Positions 44,327 through 53,188 of a stretch of 64,000 bases of DNA are shown one piece after another. The stretch is from Rhizocola hellebori. GTDB lineage: Bacteria; Actinomycetota; Actinomycetes; Mycobacteriales; Micromonosporaceae. Positions within the stretch are counted from its first letter, which is position 1. Each line of letters opens with the position of its first letter. Location of the stretch: contig NZ_BONY01000046.1 of the NCBI RefSeq assembly GCF_016862955.1, positions 1 through 64,000 on the forward strand, in the 5' to 3' direction. The notes beneath the pieces were generated by a model. It made no database searches, was not told where the DNA came from, and saw only the letters and a list, made by a program, of their open reading frames with translations. A program made the position numbers and the translations under genes.

Positions 44327-46161
44327 GAAGCCGCCTCAAACTGGTTTCCGGCACAGCCGCACTGATCCTCGCCGCCGCCTCGCTCACCGCCTGCACAGCC
44401 GAAAGCGAGTCCCCGAGCACCACGGCCACCACCACCGCGGCGGGCGAGGTCAGCACCGAGCAGAACGCGGCGGCTGTGCTGGCCGCCAACAAGAAGGACC
44501 ACGCGCAAGACGGTGACGCCAGCCGGAGCCCATCCGAAGCCGCCACCATCTCCTTGACCGGTGACACAGCCACCAGCACCAGCGGCAGTGTCAAGGTGAA
44601 CGGCTCGGCCGTGACGATCACCGCGAGCGGCACCTATCGGCTCACCGGAAAGCTTGCCAACGGCCAGGTTCTCGTCAACGCGCCCGACGGCAAGGTGAAG
44701 CTGGTCTTCGACGGCGTCGACATCACCAGCTCGACGGGCGCGGCGGTCGCCGTGACCGAGGCCGACGAGGTCATCGTCGTCCTCGCCGATGGCAGCCAGA
44801 ACACGTTGCGCGACACCGATTCCTATGCCGATGGCGCTGAGGTCAACGCCGCCCTGTTCAGCGCGGCCGACCTGACCATCACCGGCACCGGCGCGCTTTC
44901 CGTGCACGGCAATGGCAATGACGCGATCGCCAGCCAGGATGGTCTGGTGGTGCAGGCGGGCATCATCACCGTCGACGCGGTCGACGACGGCCTTCGCGGC
45001 AAGGACTATCTGGTCGTCAAGGGCGGCACCATCACCGTGACAGCCGGCGGCGACGGCCTCAAGGCGGACAACGCCGAGGCGGCCGATTCCGGCTACATCT
45101 CGGTCTCCGGCGGGGAGGTGAAAGTCACCGCCGCGGGTGATGGTGCCGACGCGGCCACCGATCTCGTGGTCACCAACGGCGGCCTGACCATCGTCACCGG
45201 CGGCGGCAACGGCAAGGCCGTCACTGGCGACGTGTCCGCCAAGGGGCTCAAGTCCGGAGTCATCACCGTTCTGGAGGGTGGCAAGGCGACTATCGACGCG
45301 TCGGACGACGCGGTCCACGGCGATGGCGCGGTGCGGGTCAACGGGGCCACGCTCGCCATCGCCAGTGGCGACGACGCCGTTCACGCCGAGGGCACCCTAC
45401 GCATCGACAGCGGCAAGATTGACATCACGGCGTCGAATGAGGGCCTCGAAGCCAAGGACATCGTGATCAACGGCGGTGAGGTCAGCATCGTCTCCCGCGA
45501 CGACGGCATGAACGCCGCCAATGGCTCCGGCCAGCAGGCCGGCGGCCAAGCCATGCCGAACCAGGGCGGGCAGGGCCAACCCGGGCAGGGCCAGGCACCG
45601 GGACAGGGCGGCCCGGGCGGTGGGGAACAGGTGGCCGACGTCTCGCTCACCGTCACCGGCGGTCAGGTGGTCATCCAGGCCGGCGGGGACGGATTCGACT
45701 CCAACGGCGTCGCCACGATCTCCGGCGGAACGGTCATCGTCAATGGGCCCACCGCCAGCAACAATGGCGCTCTAGATGTCAACGGATCGTTCACCATCAC
45801 TGGCGGCGTGCTGTTGGCCGCGGGCAGCGCGGGCATGGCGGTCTCCCCCGCCGCGCAATCCGGTCAGGGCTGGCTGTCGGCCACGTTGACGGCAGCGGTG
45901 CCGGCCGGAACCACCCTGCACGTGGTGGACTCCGCCGGGAAGGTCGTCGCTACCTTCGTCACCTCGAAGACGGTGCAGAACGTGGTGTATTCCGCCCCGG
46001 CGATCAAGACGGGCGAGGAATACAAGGTCTACGCGGGAGGCAGCGCCGCGGGCACCTCGATCGGCGGGCTCGCCGCTTCCGGCTCGCTTGGCCAGGCCAC
46101 CCTCGCCGCCACCGTGAAGGCCGGGGTCGCCGCGGCTGGACGCGGCCCGGGCCGGCGCTGA
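44323..46161 (+). CDS. Carbohydrate-binding-domain (DUF4353) lipoprotein
   Basis: 612 aa. The signal ends in the lipobox LTAC (Cys ~26), so it is a membrane-anchored lipoprotein outside the cell. The body is a right-handed beta-solenoid of repeated GG-x-V/I-x-V/I units (YISVSGGEVKVTAAGDGADA, DDAVHGDGAVRVNGATLAIA), characteristic of DUF4353. A Gln/Gly/Pro-rich low-complexity insert sits around residues 400-435. In other bacteria this family travels with DUF4956, VTC and a CotH kinase; CotH is missing here. It may bind polyphosphate, glycan or metal at the surface. Confidence 0.85.
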   Translation: MRSRLKLVSGTAALILAAASLTACTAESESPSTTATTTAAGEVSTEQNAAAVLAANKKDHAQDGDASRSPSEAATISLTGDTATSTSGSVKVNGSAVTITASGTYRLTGKLANGQVLVNAPDGKVKLVFDGVDITSSTGAAVAVTEADEVIVVLADGSQNTLRDTDSYADGAEVNAALFSAADLTITGTGALSVHGNGNDAIASQDGLVVQAGIITVDAVDDGLRGKDYLVVKGGTITVTAGGDGLKADNAEAADSGYISVSGGEVKVTAAGDGADAATDLVVTNGGLTIVTGGGNGKAVTGDVSAKGLKSGVITVLEGGKATIDASDDAVHGDGAVRVNGATLAIASGDDAVHAEGTLRIDSGKIDITASNEGLEAKDIVINGGEVSIVSRDDGMNAANGSGQQAGGQAMPNQGGQGQPGQGQAPGQGGPGGGEQVADVSLTVTGGQVVIQAGGDGFDSNGVATISGGTVIVNGPTASNNGALDVNGSFTITGGVLLAAGSAGMAVSPAAQSGQGWLSATLTAAVPAGTTLHVVDSAGKVVATFVTSKTVQNVVYSAPAIKTGEEYKVYAGGSAAGTSIGGLAASGSLGQATLAATVKAGVAAAGRGPGRR

Positions 46162-46189
46162 CCGGGCCGCGCACAGGTGGTACACAGAA

Positions 46190-46969
46190 ATGGAAAAGCT
46201 GGCTCACAGCGTGGTTGCCGATGATCGGACTATGACAGTGGTGAACGCGGATGCTCGCTCGCAGCTTCGCCGGCCCGATGGCAGCCCGATGCGGGTGCTC
46301 GTGGTCGACGACGAGCCGACGCTGGCGGAGCTGCTCGCGATGGCGCTGCGCTACGAGGGCTGGGAGGTGCGCAGCGCCGCCGACGGCCTGAGCGCCGTGC
46401 GCACAGCGCGTGAGTTCCGGCCCGACGCCGTGGTCCTCGACATGATGCTGCCCGATATCGATGGCCTTGAGGTGTTGCGGCGCCTGCGCGGCGAGACGCC
46501 CGACGTGCCGGTGCTTTTCCTGACCGCCAAGGATTCCGTGGAGGACAGGGTGACCGGGCTCACCGCGGGTGGGGATGACTACGTGACGAAGCCGTTCAGC
46601 TTGGAGGAGGTGGTGGCGCGGCTGCGCGGGCTGATGCGCCGCGCCAGCCGCACCGAGCTGCGCGCCGAGTCGTCGCTGACCGTGGGCGACCTCACCCTTG
46701 ATGAGGACAGCCATGAGGTTCGCCGCGGCGGCGACCTCATCGAGCTGACCGCGACCGAATTCGAGCTGCTTCGCTATCTGATGCGCAACCCGCGCCGGGT
46801 GCTGTCCAAGAGCCAGATCCTGGACAGGGTGTGGAATTACGACTTCGGTGGCCAGGCCAACGTTGTCGAGCTCTACATCTCTTACCTTCGCAAGAAAATC
46901 GACGCCGGTCGCCAGCCGATGATCCATACGTTGCGCGGAGCGGGGTATGTCCTCAAGCCCGCCGACTGA
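46190..46969 (+). CDS. OmpR/PhoB-type response regulator
   Basis: 259 aa. The receiver domain (~35-150) has VLVVDDEP, the phosphoacceptor Asp in VVLDMMLPDIDG, and the conserved Lys in DDYVTKPFS. A winged-helix effector (~165-258) follows, with LTATEFELLRYLMRNPRRV and a RGAGYVL end. It resembles the MprA/TcrA group of actinobacteria. ATG 46190 has a weak AGGTGG upstream; ATG 46232 in frame would give a more usual length. It overlaps the sensor kinase gene by 23 nt, so the two are co-translated, and follows the lipoprotein gene by 28 nt. Confidence 0.93.
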   Translation: MEKLAHSVVADDRTMTVVNADARSQLRRPDGSPMRVLVVDDEPTLAELLAMALRYEGWEVRSAADGLSAVRTAREFRPDAVVLDMMLPDIDGLEVLRRLRGETPDVPVLFLTAKDSVEDRVTGLTAGGDDYVTKPFSLEEVVARLRGLMRRASRTELRAESSLTVGDLTLDEDSHEVRRGGDLIELTATEFELLRYLMRNPRRVLSKSQILDRVWNYDFGGQANVVELYISYLRKKIDAGRQPMIHTLRGAGYVLKPAD

Positions 46970-48425
46970 CCTCCCGCGCGGTCCCGCGCGCTGGTCCTTG
47001 CGCACCAAGCTGGTCGCGGCGATGGTCACGTTGTTGGCCGTCGCCTTCCTCGTGGTGGGGGTCACCACCGTCGTCACCCTCAACAACGCCCTCTACGACC
47101 GGATCGACAGTCAGCTCAGGTCGGCCGCCGGGCGGGTGCCCACCAACGACGACCAGCAAACCAACTGCGCCATGCCGCGTCACAACGAATTCCCGCTGGG
47201 TCAAGCTATCGGCACCGTCAGCGTGCGCGTCTGCGACGGGCGGATCACCAATGCCGACATCCTGGTCGAAAAAGGCCAACAGGAACCAGACCTAACCCCT
47301 TTCACTTCAACATTTTTGGGGGTACCAGGCGGAGCCGCCCCCCGCACCTACGATCTCGGCGAGCTGGGTCCATATCGGATGGTCGGGCATACCAAGCCCG
47401 ACGGCGCTGTCCTCATCACCGGTCTGCCGCTGGCGGAGACGCAACAGACCCTCTACCTTCTGGTCGCGGTGATAGCCGGCGTCACCGTGCTCGCCCTGAT
47501 CTCGGTGGGCTTCGCGGGCGCCTTCATCGTGCGGCGCACCCTGGCCCCGCTGTCGCGGATAGCGTCCACCGCCACCCGCGTCTCGCAACTGCGCCTCGAT
47601 CGCGGTGAAGTCGAGCTGGCGCAACGGGTAGCCGATCCGGACACCGACCCGCGTACCGAGGTGGGCCAGGTGGGCGCGGCGCTCAACCGCATGCTGGACC
47701 ACGTGGGCAGCGCGCTCGAGTCGCGTCATGCCAGCGAAATGCAGGTGCGGCAGTTCGTGGCCGACGCGAGTCACGAGCTGCGCACGCCGCTGGCGGCGAT
47801 CCGTGGCTACGCGGAGCTGAGCCGCCGCAGCCGCGAGCCGGTGCCACCGGAGCTGGCACACATGCTGCGCCGGGTCGAGTCCGAGGCGCAGCGCATGACG
47901 GCGCTCGTCGAGGATCTGCTGTTGCTGGCGCGCATCGATGCCGGCCGGAAACTCGCGCACGGGCCGGTCGACCTCTCCATGCTCGTGGTCGATGCGGTCA
48001 GCGATGCCCATGCCGCCGGCCCGAAACACCTGTGGCAGCTGGATCTGCCCGAGGAGCCGGTCATCGTCACCGGCGACAAGACCCGGCTGCATCAGGTGAT
48101 CGCCAACCTGCTCGCGAATGCGAGAACCCATACCCCGGAAGGCACTTCGGTCACCGTTGGCGTCACCACGCAAGGCGAGCGGGCCACCCTCACCGTCACC
48201 GACACCGGCCCCGGCATTCCGGCCGAGCTGCTGCCCACCATCTTCGAGCGCTTCGCGCGTGGCGACAGCTCGCGCTCACGCCAGGACGGAAGCACCGGCC
48301 TGGGTCTGGCGATCGTGCAAGCGGTCGTCACCGCCCAGGGCGGCACCATCGCCGTGGACAGCGCGCCGGGCCGCACCGAGTTCACGGTTCGGTTGCCCCT
48401 GAACAAGAACATGGCTCAGTCATAG
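46947..48425 (+). CDS. Membrane sensor histidine kinase
   Basis: 492 aa. TM1 (~25-48, LVAAMVTLLAVAFLVVGVTT), a ~130-residue extracytoplasmic sensor, and TM2 (~180-200). A HAMP linker (RRTLAPLSRIASTATRVSQL) and the dimerisation/phosphoacceptor helix DASHELRTPLAAIRGYAELS with its His follow. The ATPase domain has the N box ANLLANARTHTP, DTGPGIP and GLGLAIVQAVV. It is the cognate kinase of the overlapping regulator gene. The signal is unknown; position next to the VTC operon and envelope genes hints at envelope or phosphate stress. Confidence 0.94.
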   Translation: MSSSPPTDLPRGPARWSLRTKLVAAMVTLLAVAFLVVGVTTVVTLNNALYDRIDSQLRSAAGRVPTNDDQQTNCAMPRHNEFPLGQAIGTVSVRVCDGRITNADILVEKGQQEPDLTPFTSTFLGVPGGAAPRTYDLGELGPYRMVGHTKPDGAVLITGLPLAETQQTLYLLVAVIAGVTVLALISVGFAGAFIVRRTLAPLSRIASTATRVSQLRLDRGEVELAQRVADPDTDPRTEVGQVGAALNRMLDHVGSALESRHASEMQVRQFVADASHELRTPLAAIRGYAELSRRSREPVPPELAHMLRRVESEAQRMTALVEDLLLLARIDAGRKLAHGPVDLSMLVVDAVSDAHAAGPKHLWQLDLPEEPVIVTGDKTRLHQVIANLLANARTHTPEGTSVTVGVTTQGERATLTVTDTGPGIPAELLPTIFERFARGDSSRSRQDGSTGLGLAIVQAVVTAQGGTIAVDSAPGRTEFTVRLPLNKNMAQS

Positions 48426-48459
48426 GCCACGCACAGGAGTGCTGGCTTAACTGCTTTTT

Positions 48460-49401
48460 GTGAGCAGACAAAAGCAACCATCGATCAGCCGCCGAAAGCT
48501 ACTCGCGGGCGGGATTGGCGCCTTGGCCACCCTCGGCGGGGCCGCCGGGTGGGCCCTCGACCGTTATGTGATCGACCACGTCGAGGTCGCGAATGCTTCG
48601 AACCTGGTCGCGCCCAAGGCCTCGGTGGCCCAGGCCGACACCTCGGGCACCGCCACGGCCACCACCTACACGAGCCAGACCGCCGACTTGCGGCTGACGC
48701 GAGCCGAAACCGGTTCGGGCAACAGCAAAGTGACCTACTTCGTGGCCGACGTCAAGGTGAGCGACGCGACGATTCTGCGCTCGGCCTTCGCCAACGACGA
48801 GTTCGGCGAGAACATCATCGCCAACACCTCCGATATCGCGGCCGGGGCTGGTGCGGTTTTCGCCATCAATGGCGACTACTACGGGTTCCGGGACACCGGC
48901 ATCGTCATCCGCAACGGGGTGGCTTTCCGCGACTCCGGGGCGCGCCAGGGATTGGCCTTCTACGCCGACGGCTCGGCCAAGCTCTACGACGAGACCACCA
49001 CCAGCGCGGCCGCGCTGGTGGACGCGGGTGTCTGGAACACGCTGTCGTTCGGCCCGGGACTGGTCGAAAACGGCGCTGTCATCGGCGGAATCGACTCCGT
49101 CGAGATCGACACCAACTTCGGCAACCACTCGGTGCAGGGCAACCAGCCGCGGACGGCGGTCGGGCTGGTGGACAACAATCACCTCCTCTTCATCGTGGTG
49201 GACGGCCGCAGCAACGGTTACAGCCGTGGCGTTTCCATGACCGAGCTGGCCCAGCTGTTCGTCGACCGAGGGGCTCGGGTCGCCTACAACCTCGATGGCG
49301 GTGGCTCGTCGACGATGGTCTTCAACGGCTCGCTGGTCAACAATCCCCTGGGCCGCGGGCAGGAACGGGGCACCAGCGACATTCTCTATCTCGCGGGCTG
49401 A
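48460..49401 (+). CDS. Exported phosphodiester glycosidase (NAGPA) family protein
   Basis: 313 aa. SRRKLLAGGIGALATLGG near the N-terminus is a Tat-like signal or membrane anchor. The mature protein has the NAGPA/phosphodiester-glycosidase signature pieces AGAGAVFAINGDYY, TAVGLVDNNHLLFIVVDGR, SMTELAQLFVDRGA and AYNLDGGGSSTMVFNG. Relatives remove sugar phosphodiesters (the uncovering enzyme) or act in exopolysaccharide biology. GTG 48460 is the start, without a close ribosome site. It lies 8 nt upstream of the GT2-GtrA gene, suggesting a joint role in surface glycans. Confidence 0.87.
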   Translation: MSRQKQPSISRRKLLAGGIGALATLGGAAGWALDRYVIDHVEVANASNLVAPKASVAQADTSGTATATTYTSQTADLRLTRAETGSGNSKVTYFVADVKVSDATILRSAFANDEFGENIIANTSDIAAGAGAVFAINGDYYGFRDTGIVIRNGVAFRDSGARQGLAFYADGSAKLYDETTTSAAALVDAGVWNTLSFGPGLVENGAVIGGIDSVEIDTNFGNHSVQGNQPRTAVGLVDNNHLLFIVVDGRSNGYSRGVSMTELAQLFVDRGARVAYNLDGGGSSTMVFNGSLVNNPLGRGQERGTSDILYLAG

Positions 49402-49409
49402 GGCTGGCG

Positions 49410-50483
49410 ATGATAGTTCTTATTCCGGCCTACGAGCCGGACCGAAGGCTCGTCGAGCTGGTGGGCCGGCTGAAGCACTATCGGGTGGTGGTCGTCGACG
49501 ACGGCAGCGGCCCGGCCTATGCGGCCCTGTTCGCGCGGGCGCTTCGGCTCGGCGCAGAGCTGATCACGCTGGACCGCAATCAGGGCAAGGGAAACGCGCT
49601 GAAGGCGGGCTTCGCCCATGCCCTGGCCAACCATCCCGGGCACGACGTGGTCTGCGCTGACAGCGACGGCCAGCACCGCCCCGAGGACATCGACGCGGTC
49701 GCCGATCGGCTCGCCACGACCGGCGCCGACATCGTGCTCGGCGCGCGCCGGTTCACCGGCGAGGTGCCCGCGCGCAGCCGATTCGGCAACACCCTGACCC
49801 GCAGGGCCTTCGCCCTCGCCACCGGCCGGCCGCTGATCGACACCCAGACCGGGTTGCGTGGTCACCCCGCCCGCACCCTCGCCTGGCTCGGCTCCATCGC
49901 GGGCGACCGGTTCGAGTACGAGCTGCGCGTGCTATTGCGGGCCGCGCGGGAGGCCCGGCGCATCGAAGAGGTGGAGATCGCCACGATCTACCTGGAGCAC
50001 AATGCCTCCTCCCACTTCCGCCCGATCCGCGACTCGGCTCGCATCTACGGCCCGCTGCTCAGCTTCGCCGCCTCGTCGCTGATCGGCTTCACCATCGACG
50101 CCATCGTTCTGCTCGTCCTGGCGGGCCTCACCGGCAACCTGGCCCTTTCCGCCGTGGGAGCACGCCTCATCAGCGCCTCGGCCAACTACGCCATGAACTA
50201 CGCGTGGATTTTCCCCGTCGGCGCGCCGCGCACCCACCGGCGGAGCGGGCCGATGCGGTCGGCTTGGCGCTATGCGGTGCTGGCTGCCGTGATGCTGGGC
50301 GCGAATATTGTGTTGCTGCAATCGCTTTCGGCGCTCACCGGATCGGTGGTGGTGGCCAAGCTCGGCACCGAGTTGCTGCTTTTCTCCGCCGGCTACCTCG
50401 TCCAGCGCCATCTGGTTTTTGCCGACCGGCTACCCGGAAAGGGTTGCGTTTCAGCAGGTCATGAGCAAGACTCTCCGGCGTGA
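49410..50483 (+). CDS. GT2 glycosyltransferase fused to GtrA domain
   Basis: 357 aa. Residues 1-~210 are a GT-A glycosyltransferase 2 (MIVLIPAYEPDRRLVELV, VVVDDGSG, CADSDGQH with the DxD-like acidic site, QTGLRG). Residues ~220-345 are a four-helix GtrA/DPMS-like membrane domain (LIGFTIDAIVLLVLAGLTG, ANYAMNYAWIFP). Such fusions make polyprenyl-phosphate sugars or flip them for cell-wall glycosylation. ATG 49410 lies 8 nt after the glycosidase stop; its own stop overlaps the next small gene (GTGA). The longer frame upstream of 49410 is a shadow. Confidence 0.9.
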   Translation: MIVLIPAYEPDRRLVELVGRLKHYRVVVVDDGSGPAYAALFARALRLGAELITLDRNQGKGNALKAGFAHALANHPGHDVVCADSDGQHRPEDIDAVADRLATTGADIVLGARRFTGEVPARSRFGNTLTRRAFALATGRPLIDTQTGLRGHPARTLAWLGSIAGDRFEYELRVLLRAAREARRIEEVEIATIYLEHNASSHFRPIRDSARIYGPLLSFAASSLIGFTIDAIVLLVLAGLTGNLALSAVGARLISASANYAMNYAWIFPVGAPRTHRRSGPMRSAWRYAVLAAVMLGANIVLLQSLSALTGSVVVAKLGTELLLFSAGYLVQRHLVFADRLPGKGCVSAGHEQDSPA

Positions 50484-50761
50484 CCAGCTGGACACCACCC
50501 CTGCAGCTCGATGCCCGCTCCGACAGGTGCCACCTGACCCTGGAGGGGGTCACCTACGGAAACGGCGAAACCCTTCAGGAAGCCGGAAACGATCTCTTGG
50601 TACGCCTGCACGACCTCGCGCTCGGGTTGCGTCGCGGTGACCATCGCGCCGCGGTCGGCCCGTGGCGCGCCGACCCCCGGGTCTACGGCTTCCTGTGGGA
50701 GCTGGGCGAGATAGCCGCCCGCGGCGGCGATCTGCGCGAACGGGTGTTCGGCGGGGAGTGA
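50480..50761 (+). CDS. Small conserved-looking hypothetical protein
   Basis: 93 aa, soluble, no signal. It starts at GTG 50480, overlapping the GT2-GtrA stop, which suggests translational coupling. The sequence begins SWTPPLQLDARSDRCHL and contains GNGETLQEAGNDLLVRLHDL and a YGFLWELGEIAARG helix. The overall pattern is a short beta hairpin plus two helices, like HicB-type or domain-of-unknown-function proteins. No family was recognised and no HicA partner is nearby. Confidence 0.65.
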   Translation: MTSWTPPLQLDARSDRCHLTLEGVTYGNGETLQEAGNDLLVRLHDLALGLRRGDHRAAVGPWRADPRVYGFLWELGEIAARGGDLRERVFGGE

Positions 50762-50776
50762 ACCCGTCAGTCCTAA

Positions 50777-51235
50777 TTAGACAGCCCACTGCCCCGCGAG
50801 CATGATGTTCCGCTCAGCCAGCTCGTTGACCTCACGCCAGGCTTGGATCGACACCGGCGTGACCCGGAAATAGAGATAGCGCGCCCGCAACGTGCGCGGG
50901 TCGAAGCCGGTCTTGGCCGCGAAGGCGTCGCCCAGCTCAAGCGAGATCTCGCTGGAGGCCAACACCTGCACCGCACCCTCAATCAGCACCACGTCGCGGG
51001 TCAGGCCCACGCCTATGCGGGCCTGGCCGGTGGCCTCGAGGTTGCGCGCGGTCGGGTTGCTGGCCGCGGTGGAGAAGTAAAGGCTGCCGCCTTCCCACAG
51101 GAACGACAGCGGCACCAGGTAGGGCAGGCCGGTGGCCGGATCGGCCGTGGCCACCCAGGCGTCAACCTCGTTCTCCAGGCGGGCAAGGGTGTCTGTCTTG
51201 CGCTGCTGAGCGCTTCTGGCAGGAGCAGGCGTCAC
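50777..51235 (-). CDS. Pyridoxamine 5'-phosphate oxidase-like FMN/F420-binding protein
   Basis: 152 aa split-barrel protein: KTDTLARLENEVDAWVATAD, GLPYLVPLSFLWEGGSLYFS, SNPTARNLEATGQARIGVG and VVLIEGAVQVL follow the PPOX/FDOR pattern. In actinomycetes these proteins bind FMN or F420 and reduce or sequester small molecules; the substrate is unknown. GTG 51235 is chosen as the first start that keeps the family length. The frame continues open to 51844 but is noncoding there, since it covers the DUF4262 gene on the other strand. It converges on the small gene at 50480. Confidence 0.85.
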   Translation of the reverse strand: MTPAPARSAQQRKTDTLARLENEVDAWVATADPATGLPYLVPLSFLWEGGSLYFSTAASNPTARNLEATGQARIGVGLTRDVVLIEGAVQVLASSEISLELGDAFAAKTGFDPRTLRARYLYFRVTPVSIQAWREVNELAERNIMLAGQWAV

Positions 51236-51304
51236 CGGCCAAGTCTGGCACAGTGACACGCGTCGAGAGAATTTGTGTCGCACCCGGCCCCTATCCTCGG
51301 CCAC

Positions 51305-51814
51305 ATGAAAATCGGGGAAATAGCTTGGCTTGACCAGCATCAAGCTCACGTGACAGCGATGGTCCGCCAACATGGCTGGTTCATCCAATACGTCTCCGGC
51401 CGCATGTGCGACCGGCCCGGCTGCGACTGCGGCGACGCCGAGGAGGACGAGCTCGCTTTCGCCTACACGATCGGCCTTTTCGGGCTCAATCATCCGGAGC
51501 TGCTGATCCTGGGGGTCCCGCCGCAGACGGCCAGCGGTGTTCTCAACGATCTGGGGCGGCGGGTGAAGGCGGGCCAGGCCCTGCTGCCCGGCAGCATCAT
51601 CACGTTCCAGCAGTGGCCCCACCGCATCGTGCCCGAGCAGGTCCCCAATCCAGCGGAGATCGTGCTCGGCGCCAATGGCTACTACCGCATGGCCCCGGGC
51701 ACCTCGGTGCCGGTCCTGCAACTGAGCTACGACGATGAGCAAGGCCGCTTCCCCTGGCAGGAGGGCTATTCTGCGCCGGGCCTGCAGCCCCGGCCGGGTG
51801 AATTCCGGGCTTGA
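51305..51814 (+). CDS. DUF4262 domain protein
   Basis: 169 aa. The DUF4262 signature FAYTIGLFGLNHPELLILGV is clear, preceded by HGWFIQYV and a short CDRPGCDCGD segment with three Cys, and followed by PNPAEIVLGANGYYR. Function is unknown; members are small cytoplasmic proteins. ATG 51305 is used; an in-frame GTG at 51275 is possible. It is divergent from the PPOX gene, with the intergenic region only 69 bp. Confidence 0.82.
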   Translation: MKIGEIAWLDQHQAHVTAMVRQHGWFIQYVSGRMCDRPGCDCGDAEEDELAFAYTIGLFGLNHPELLILGVPPQTASGVLNDLGRRVKAGQALLPGSIITFQQWPHRIVPEQVPNPAEIVLGANGYYRMAPGTSVPVLQLSYDDEQGRFPWQEGYSAPGLQPRPGEFRA

Positions 51815-51870
51815 CGCGCCTTGTGACGAGCGGGGTGGCCCCATACTCGGCGTGGGGCTAGCCTCTTCGC

Positions 51871-52797
51871 ATGAGCGACGATCCGTTGGACAGGTTGGCC
51901 GCGGAGGAAGACTGGCGTCAGCGAGCCAAATCGGTCGAGGCCGAGGTCGCGAAGTCGCAGCGCAAGGCCCGGTTAAGCCGCCAGTTCAGCCGCGGGCCGC
52001 GGCTGCGTTCGGTCGGCCCCGCTCCGGTCAGGCGACGCGGCCGGATCTCCTGGCTTTTCCTCGCGCTGATCGCCGTGTTCCTCGTCACCGGCACGGCCCT
52101 GTGGGCCGGTGCCGGGCCGGTAAAGTTCACGGTCTTCCTCTTCGTGCTCTCCGGCTGGCTGATCACCCTGTGCCTGCATGAGTTCTCGCACGCGCTCACG
52201 GCCCACCGCGGTGGCGACGACACCATCGTGGCCAAGGGCTATCTGCGGCTGGATCCGCGGTCCTATGGGCATCCGCTGCTGACAGTGGTTCTCCCGCTGA
52301 TATTCCTCATCCTCGGTGGCCTGCCGCTCCCGGGCGGGGCGGTGCAGATCGAGACCCACCGGCTGCGCAACAGGTTGCGCGACGCTCTGGTGTCGGCGGC
52401 CGGTCCCGCCGTGAACATTGCGGCGGCGATAGTTCTGCTGGCCATCGTGGGGATCTTCGGCCCATGGGCGATCTTCAGTCTCGCCGAGCCGCAGGCCGCC
52501 TTCTGGTCCGCGCTGACCTTCCTTGCCTATCTTCAGGTGGCGACCGCCATCCTCAACCTGATTCCGATCCCCGGCCTGGACGGATACGGAATCATCGAGC
52601 CCTACCTTCCCAGCTCGACCCGGTACACCGGAAATAAGATCAAGCCCTTCGGGGTGCTCGGGCTCTTCGTCCTGCTGATGATTCCCCCGGTGGGACAGGC
52701 TTTTGGCGAGTTCTGCGGGCTCTTTGTCGACCTGGCGGGCGCGCCGATCAACGGCGACTTCTACGGCGCAATCCTGTTCCGTTTCTGGAAGCTCTAG
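51871..52797 (+). CDS. Site-2 protease family (M50) membrane metalloprotease
   Basis: 308 aa. A ~55-residue basic cytoplasmic tail (QRKARLSRQFSRGPRLRS) is followed by about six membrane segments. The zinc-binding HEFSH is in the second helix (ITLCLHEFSHALTAH), and the second signature NLIPIPGLDGYG supplies the third ligand Asp. The family is the SpoIVFB-like rhomboid-unrelated intramembrane proteases; no CBS or PDZ domain is present. The substrate is unknown. It is monocistronic, 50 bp before the WXG-like partner gene of the second toxin module. Confidence 0.9.
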   Translation: MSDDPLDRLAAEEDWRQRAKSVEAEVAKSQRKARLSRQFSRGPRLRSVGPAPVRRRGRISWLFLALIAVFLVTGTALWAGAGPVKFTVFLFVLSGWLITLCLHEFSHALTAHRGGDDTIVAKGYLRLDPRSYGHPLLTVVLPLIFLILGGLPLPGGAVQIETHRLRNRLRDALVSAAGPAVNIAAAIVLLAIVGIFGPWAIFSLAEPQAAFWSALTFLAYLQVATAILNLIPIPGLDGYGIIEPYLPSSTRYTGNKIKPFGVLGLFVLLMIPPVGQAFGEFCGLFVDLAGAPINGDFYGAILFRFWKL

Positions 52798-52846
52798 GCG
52801 ATATCATTGGTCCTCGATCCACTGCAGACAGACCGGGGGAGATCTC

Positions 52847-53176
52847 ATGGGTGGTGACGGCACCGACGTCAAACCACAATCGCTTGACGGCAGCGCGAAT
52901 ATCCTGCTGGAGCTGTCGGCGTTGTTGCAGGCCGGGCGTCCCGAGCTGGCGCTGACCGGCAAGACCGCGGCGCCGGCGGCGCACGAAGAGGTGGCCGGCA
53001 AGACCAAGGATTTCGCACAGTTCGCGCACGATCAATACGAAGATGTGGTGGCCCTGCTCGCGGCCCTGTCGATGAAGCTGAAGTCGGCCTCGAGTGCCTA
53101 CACCGGCATGGATCAGGCGACCAAACAGAAGCTCGACGACTTCCTGGCCAACTCGACCTATAAAGCCGCCGGCTGA
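52847..53176 (+). CDS. WXG/ESX-like partner protein of the DUF6973 toxin
   Basis: 109 aa, mostly helical and acidic: ANILLELSALLQAGRPELAL, EVAGKTKDFAQFAHDQYEDV and LLAALSMKLKSASSAYTGMD. Size and two-helix pattern match small ESX partners, although a clear W-x-G is missing, so it is called WXG-like. ATG 52847 follows GGGGGAG. The toxin gene starts 12 nt after its stop. It probably pairs with the helical N-terminus of the toxin for export. Confidence 0.72.
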   Translation: MGGDGTDVKPQSLDGSANILLELSALLQAGRPELALTGKTAAPAAHEEVAGKTKDFAQFAHDQYEDVVALLAALSMKLKSASSAYTGMDQATKQKLDDFLANSTYKAAG

Positions 53177-53188
53177 GCGGGCGCTGCG

